A DNA stretch of 25,013 nt from Rhizophagus sp. LPA8_4_AMF. Its lineage: Eukaryota > Glomeromycota > Glomeromycetes > Glomerales > Glomeraceae. The position numbers and the translations under genes are program-made. Location: the NCBI GenBank assembly GCA_021464525.1, contig JADRCO010000886.1, positions 1-25,013 on the forward strand, read 5' to 3'. The notes beneath the pieces are model-generated. The model was given only the letters and a program-made list of their open reading frames with translations, had not been told where the DNA came from and did no database searches. This document shows, piece after piece, positions 19,743 to 25,013 of this stretch (positions are counted from its first letter, which is position 1; each line of letters opens with the position of its first letter).

Positions 19743-21361
19743 TTATTTTCTATCAGGAATGTTATTCACTTTATTTTTTTTATTCCTTTTGCGTAAAATA
19801 AAGATTCCGACCAATAAGCAAATACCACCAATTAAACACCCTATGACCGTATAAATTATAACAAATTCTTTACTATTATTATTATTAGTTGAAGATGTTA
19901 TTGATTGTATTGGTGATTTTAGTGGAACAGATGCAGGATCAAAGATATTTGACCATTCATATATATCATTATTTCTAATATCAAGAAATAAAACATCACT
20001 ATCGTTTGATTTTTCATAGCCAATTCCTATTAAAAAAATAAGTTATTATAACTAATAATCCAATTAAATTTGATGATACTGAACAATAACATATTTACCA
20101 AATGTTACAATCACATAACCGGAAATTACATTTGCTTTGTGCCAACATCTGGATGCTGGAGTTTCTCCAATGACATAAGGAACTTTCCATTCGAAATTTG
20201 TTAAATCTAATACATAAAGTGCATCTTTAGGACTAATACCAAATCCTCCAAAGATGATCACCCGTTTACCGTCCAATCCTAAAAATATAATAAATAATTA
20301 ATCAAAGATTTAATCAAATTCATTTGAAATATTTACCAAGAACAGCGGAAAAAGCATCTCTTTTAGAAGGTATTGTTCCGGAAGTCATCTAAATTTAATA
20401 AATTAAATCATTTTAATTAAAGAATTATCATTGTAAATTCAAAGTTTATTTAACGTTAAATTACTTTTTTGCTCCAAACATCATTAATTGTATCATATAA
20501 ATAAATCTACTAAAACAAATAAAATGCTTTTTAATATTACAAATATAATAGTTTACTAGTATATAAAAATTAGATACTGTATACCTCATCTAAAGGTAAA
20601 TGGGCATCACCATTTACGCCACCTAAATGATAATTACCCATTATTAATAAGTATAGAACCTATTAAAACATAATTTAACTCTCACCAATATAAATGATTT
20701 TATTATTATTCGGTAAAAAAGTCGCTCCATAATTTCTCCTTGGAGATGGCGCATTAACTGAATTTCCTTTTCCCCAATTAAGATTTATTGTATCTAAAAT
20801 AAGCATATCATTTAAATCGCCATCAATATTATTAGTTGCTCGTCCACCAAATAAATACATTTTTTTTCTTATAGTCTACAACTCCTTGTAATTGATTTTT
20901 TCTAGTAATAATATCATTATTGGTTGTTTTTAGACTGGTCCATAAATTCGTACGTATATCAAATGAATAAATTAAAGGATCAGTAAAATTATCTGAATTT
21001 CCGGAATACAAATCAACTTTTCATTATTTGTACCACCATTGACAGCCGCAGCACCTCTATGTGACGGAACAATATTAATAGTTGTTTCATTATTCAAATA
21101 CATATCTTTAATATAAAATGGAGCATCAAAATCATAATAAAAAAATTGGTTTCCTGTATCATTATTATAATTGCTACGACCACCCAAAATATACAAGTTA
21201 GAACCAATAAATGTAGCTGTATGAAGATATCGATAATGATTCCTAATACTCAGATGATCATCGTGAAACTTTGGTTTAAAAGTTCTCATTTGACCATTTA
21301 TTTCAACTAATAGCTGAATTAAAAGCCATAATACAATGTATACCGAAGAATTTTTTATCAT
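19743..21361 (-). CDS. Secreted-type kelch-repeat protein with C-terminal membrane anchor
   Basis: Six exons fit: 21361-20686, 20622-20585, 20506-20465, 20388-20337, 20278-20099 and 20026-19743. All five introns are GT-AG and 58-78 nt. Allowing for two offsetting one-base shifts in exon 1 (21010-21012 and 20861-20867), the product is about 423 aa. It has a signal peptide (residues 1 to about 23, ending VEING), then five or six kelch blades with the GG signature: SNLYILGG, KKMYLFGG, NKIIYIGG, KRVIIFGG. A Ser/Asn linker, one membrane helix (about 384-407) and a basic tail follow. Kelch blades build a beta-propeller that binds partners; the binding face would be outside the cell or in the secretory lumen. 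Family function in these fungi is unknown. If the shifts are real and not sequencing errors, the gene is a pseudogene. Confidence 0.85.
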
Positions 21362-22239
21362 GATAATATACAGTATGTTTAAAAATAGTATAGTAATAAA
21401 ATACAGCGTTTCAAAAGAAAGTTTATATTTTTAGTGAGCGTTACCGCATAAATATAGGTATTTATTTTGTTTATTGCTCTAAACTTAATTTGGTACGAAC
21501 TCATCCTTTATTCTGTTATCCATTCAAGAAAAATAGTAAATGGCTTGCAATCTATGTCGATCATATACAGCTAAATTTTTTTTTTTTTTTGATGTATAAT
21601 CGTTCTAATCGGTATTTTAGTTCAATAAAAAAGATTTTTTATTATTAAACAATAAACAATCTTTATCTTTAAATCACGATAAATGAGTTCAATTTTCGAA
21701 TTAAGGCAACATACATGCATTTGTAAATGAATCCCTAGAAGGTCCATCATTTGCCATTGTCGTACAATTTCGCTGATCAAAATTTAAAAAATGAATATTT
21801 GATTGTGTTCCATTGTGTAGATGCTAAATTTGTAACCTTTCTTGCTATGAAACCTGAATGTGTGCATAAACCTATTTTGATTGAATATAAATATATAATG
21901 ATGACCTCTTTTCATCCTTATGTAATCTAATTGGGTAAAAAAAAAATTGTTTTTAATGACAGTAATTTTTATATTTAAAAGATTTTACTTGATGACTGGC
22001 TTTTTTTTTAAAAAAAAATTAAGATTTAAATAAATTTTTAATATAGTTTCAGTATTGATAAATTTATTTTCAAAATAACAGTTTGAACTTGACCTTACTC
22101 GTTTATAATATATGGTTTACGGCAAAGATTATTATAGATTTATTTAAAAATTATTACAATAAAAATATACAAATATTCTGAATATTTAATAACTATATAA
22201 CAAATATGAACATTTAACTAATAAAAAAAAATAAAATAA
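21362..22239. other. Intergenic DNA between two minus-strand genes
   Basis: This contains the presumed promoter of the kelch gene (just above 21361) and the 3' end of the next gene. No further coding sequence is recognised. Poly-T and poly-A tracts occur at 21580-21590 and 22001-22019. Confidence 0.5.
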
Positions 22240-22955
22240 TTAACAAAAACAACCCTTTTGCTTTACTTTAACAGTTATATTTCGACTTCTGCAAGCTAAA
22301 CAAATGGATATCAACATGAATATCAAAGCTGCGATTGCAAGACCAAATCCTGGTCCAAACTTTTTATTAGGACTTATCACTCCACCGGTAAATTTTTTAA
22401 CGTTTTGTTCAAACTGTTCTTTTTGACTACTATCATCATTAAAAATGAGAATATCACCTATAATCGCTAAAAGAACGATAATAGATCCAATTAACGAAAT
22501 GATTGCAAAAATTTTTTGAATACAACCATCTTCAGAAGGATTACAAATTGAAACAATTCCGATAATAACCAATACCAATGATACTATTAAGGCTAAAAAT
22601 AATATATATCCATTAATAATAATCTTTTTTAGAAAATTTATATACATTAAATATATTTACCAATAGGATGCATAGCCCCCAAGAATCTTGTACCAGAATT
22701 TCCAAAATCGCTAATGAGTCCACCTTTTGTACAAGAAAACAATTTTTCAAGATCTTGTAGTTTAAAATTTTCGTTAAAACTATTCTGTACGCAAGAACCG
22801 TATAATCCCAATGTTGTTGTTATATTATTAATTTCATATTTCATAATGAAAATTGATTGAATAACGCTTGTACCCAAGTTCACTAGTAAGAGAAAGATAA
22901 ACGAGCCTAGAGAAAAAAAGGCCGCTAAAATGTTTATTGTTCTAGCAGAGACCAT
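22240..22955 (-). CDS. Four-helix membrane protein, SUR7/PalI (claudin-like) type
   Basis: Two exons, 22955-22661 and 22592-22240, are joined across a 68 nt GT-AG intron. A nearer AG was rejected because it brings a stop into frame. The product is 215 aa. Predicted membrane helices are at about 8-28, 97-115, 125-148 and 179-198. The long loop after helix 1 has GLYGSC (50-55) and a second cysteine at 75, like the G-L-W-x-x-C plus Cys signature of the claudin/SUR7 superfamily. Fungal SUR7/PalI proteins sit in the plasma membrane and act in membrane domains or pH sensing; the role here is inferred only at that level. The C-terminus ends KGCFC, a Cys-x-Cys ending. The start is the first ATG after upstream stops. 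Confidence 0.75.
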
Positions 22956-23175
22956 TTTTATTATTATTACGCGAAAGATATAAATTGGTTTTTAAAAGTG
23001 TTTAAGAGTGTATTCCAAAAAATAGAAGAAACTACTGTACACTTCAGTAAATTCACGGAAATATTGGTTGTATTTATATTTCAAATGTTTGAAAACTTTT
23101 ACACGTCTAGAATCATTAGATAAAACCAATTTAGATTTCATTTAGAACGAACAGAAGTTTTTTTTAGATCAATAA

Positions 23176-23673
23176 TTACCAAAATTGTTTTATTTCCTCG
23201 CTTATCATCGATAATCTTGAATGCGAAGCAAAAAAAAACTTTTTTCTTTTTAAAAATTTTTTTTCTGCATAGCAACATGTACCGCCTGACGCCAGACATG
23301 AATGAAATATCTTATATAATAGTATGATCAAATCTAAACTTGGATATACCATTTGAAAATACAATAATACCGGAGAATAGTATTTAGCAATTTTTAAAAA
23401 TAAAAATTTTTTAGCAAACCTAAAGATATAAATTCTTGAAACATTTATTTTGATATTATTCTTCACACTCCTAGATTTTCCAAAATAAGGTGATTTTGAT
23501 ACAAACAAAATGTGATATTTACAATTAAATGAATAATCGAAACAACTTGAATCAGGATCTAAATAACCTTCGACCAAACGTTGTTCTAAAAAATCTATTA
23601 AAAAATTTTCCATTAGAATTGATTGCGTTATAATTAGCGTAGGATTTATGTAATGAAATGTATGTGTACGCAC
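23176..23673 (-). CDS. Hypothetical ORF, 165 codons
   Basis: An uninterrupted minus-strand frame of 165 codons lies 220 nt upstream of the four-helix gene. In DNA this AT-rich, stops should come about every eleven codons, so this length is unlikely by chance. An internal Met (residue 21, MENFLIDFLEQRLVEGY) is an alternative start. The product is rich in Phe, Lys, Ile and Tyr, with DPDSSCFDYSFNC near residue 40 and a Lys-rich CCYAEKKFLKRKKFFFA stretch near the end. No domain, signal peptide or clear membrane helix is recognised. Parts may derive from a dispersed repeat. It may be a non-functional frame. Confidence 0.3.
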   Translation of the reverse strand: MRTHTFHYINPTLIITQSILMENFLIDFLEQRLVEGYLDPDSSCFDYSFNCKYHILFVSKSPYFGKSRSVKNNIKINVSRIYIFRFAKKFLFLKIAKYYSPVLLYFQMVYPSLDLIILLYKIFHSCLASGGTCCYAEKKFLKRKKFFFASHSRLSMISEEIKQFW

Positions 23674-23997
23674 CTTTGCATGAGTTCTCGAAACATTTTT
23701 CAGCTTTGTTATTTTAAAAATAAATCATAAAAGATTTACCAATGATATCTATTCAAAAATAATAAAATTCTATTGGAAACTAGGAAAATGGATAAATGCT
23801 TGTCCTGCACAAAGACAGCTGCTCAAATCATTTGTTGTTAAAAGAAATGATTTCATAATCTTAGTGTATTAGATAATTATAATTAGACAATTTTAATAAG
23901 ACCACAAATAAATAAGAATTACGGAAAAATCCATTACGCTATGGTACTGTATACAGTAGTAGTACATCACCCAGTTCTCTTGGTCTTAATCAAAGTA

Positions 23998-24274
23998 TTA
24001 TCGGTACTTATAGGAGGCAGGAGATTTAGCAGTGAAATTTTGGCCAAAATTAGTACCTGGAAAACGATCTCTTTTAGAAGAAAATTTTCTTAATGCTGTC
24101 TAAAATTCAGTAGTAAAACGCAAGTATCGTTAATTAAATTATATATATTACCAAATTAATTTTAATATCAGATAATAAATTAGCAACATATTGTCATATT
24201 GATGTTGGTGCATTAACTAAACTATCTACCTTTACATCCCGCTCCATAAATATATCATTTCATAATCTCATCGT
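23998..24274 (-). pseudogene. Decayed two-exon gene relic, unidentified
   Basis: The exons 24274-24152 and 24099-23998 join across a 52 nt GT-AG intron in one frame of 75 codons ending in TAA. Blocks are NDIFMERDVKVDSLVNAPTS, QYVANLLSDIKINL, TALRKFSSKRDRFPGTNFGQ and NFTAKSPASYKYR. The only internal stops are two TGAs (after TMRL, and between SI and QY), where Trp would keep the frame open. Further coding-like blocks upstream on the same strand (DIIPLHHVAMSIKVRVK near 24400, IPYTSGANATRIFGL near 24320) suggest a longer gene reaching about 24480. The family is not recognised; host gene or transposon cargo cannot be told apart. Confidence 0.5.
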
Positions 24275-25013
24275 CTGTTAAGCCAAATATTCTAGTAGCA
24301 TTAGCTCCAGATGTGTATGGAATAAAAATAATTTAACATTATTTGACCCGTACTTTAATTGACATTGCAACATGATGAAGTGGAATTATGTCAATATTCG
24401 ATAAGTCTTGCCATTATAATTTCTAAGGTTTATAAATGGAACGGGAAAAAAAAGTATTTTGATTATAAGAGCATCAATTGACAGTGCAATTCAACTAGTG
24501 AAACCCATGGCACGAAATTGAATAAAGTGTCTGAATATTTTTTTTTTTTTTTTTTGGATTTTTCTTGATATATAATATTTTTGATCTCATTTTTTCAGCC
24601 GATCTGCAGGACTGAATAAATGAGGTTACAAAATTAGTTATGGACTATAAAGCATCCATTTTCAAATTTGATTTCAGTTAAATAACAATGAAATTACTCA
24701 TTTATAGATAGATAACATTCACAATATAAACCGTAGCAAATACAGATAATTTCGTAACATGATCTTAGTTTTCGACCTTCTATAATTTGTTACATTCTTT
24801 TCCAATTAAAATAATTGTTTCTCAAAATAAAGGTGATATCACATAAAGTGGAATTTATATACATTTAACTATAGCGAAATACAGCCTAGACGCAAGAAAA
24901 AAAAAATGAAAATGTAAAAATGTATTAAATTGCCGATCCTGCCTAAGAACGGCACTCTTTGACACCATTATAATGTTTAGGAAAATTAAATTTAGAAATT
25001 AAATTGTCAATCT
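24275..25013. other. AT-rich DNA with possible relic exons
   Basis: Minus-strand coding-like blocks at about 24300-24480 probably belong to the relic ending at 23998. An 18-base T run lies at 24538-24555. Near the right edge TGCCGATCC...AACGGCA (about 24932-24955) is a short inverted repeat (TGCCG/CGGCA). Nothing else is supported. Confidence 0.4.

Noticed and set aside
1..25013. CRISPR arrays, tRNA or rRNA genes, bacterial operons
   Set aside because: No regularly spaced direct repeats with unique spacers, no tRNA-like T-arm or acceptor pairing, and no ribosome-binding-site-linked gene clusters were seen. Gene structure is eukaryotic.

Overview
The window looks like nuclear DNA of a fungus with a very AT-rich, transposon-littered genome. 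An arbuscular mycorrhizal fungus (Glomeromycotina, Rhizophagus-like) fits best. The reasons are background GC that looks like roughly a quarter by eye, short 50-80 nt GT-AG introns, a secreted single-pass kelch protein split into small exons, and many hAT-like and other DDE-type transposase relics with short terminal-inverted-repeat elements. The organism is inferred; no rRNA, tRNA or marker gene is present to prove it.

Layout. 1-7035 is gene-poor: AT-rich DNA with a long inverted repeat (2409-2828), a minus-strand coding relic (2910-3175), a decayed hAT transposase (4062-6029) interrupted by at least three small elements, a 164 bp MITE (6282-6445) and a degenerate tandem repeat (6691-7035). 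The repeat ends about 170 nt upstream of the clearest gene in the window, an intronless GC-rich FAD/berberine-bridge-type oxidase (7203-8990, plus strand). 9380-9700 is a decayed ORF. 10576-13784 holds the broken exons of a large transposon-like gene. 14912-17620 carries further coding relics and unassigned DNA. 17723-18399 holds three MITE-like inverted-repeat elements.

The last 6 kb carries two apparently functional minus-strand genes: a six-exon kelch-repeat membrane protein (19743-21361), with two offsetting one-base shifts in its first exon, and a two-exon four-helix SUR7/claudin-like membrane protein (22240-22955). An unassigned 165-codon ORF (23176-23673) and a spliced but decayed gene relic (23998-24274) follow.

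The genes do not form a pathway. The theme is a few host genes in a sea of decaying mobile DNA. In the relics, in-frame stops are mostly TGA, several at positions where tryptophan is expected, which points to G:C-to-A:T decay. No CRISPR array, RNA gene or prokaryote-type operon was seen. All splice sites and reading frames were worked out by eye.
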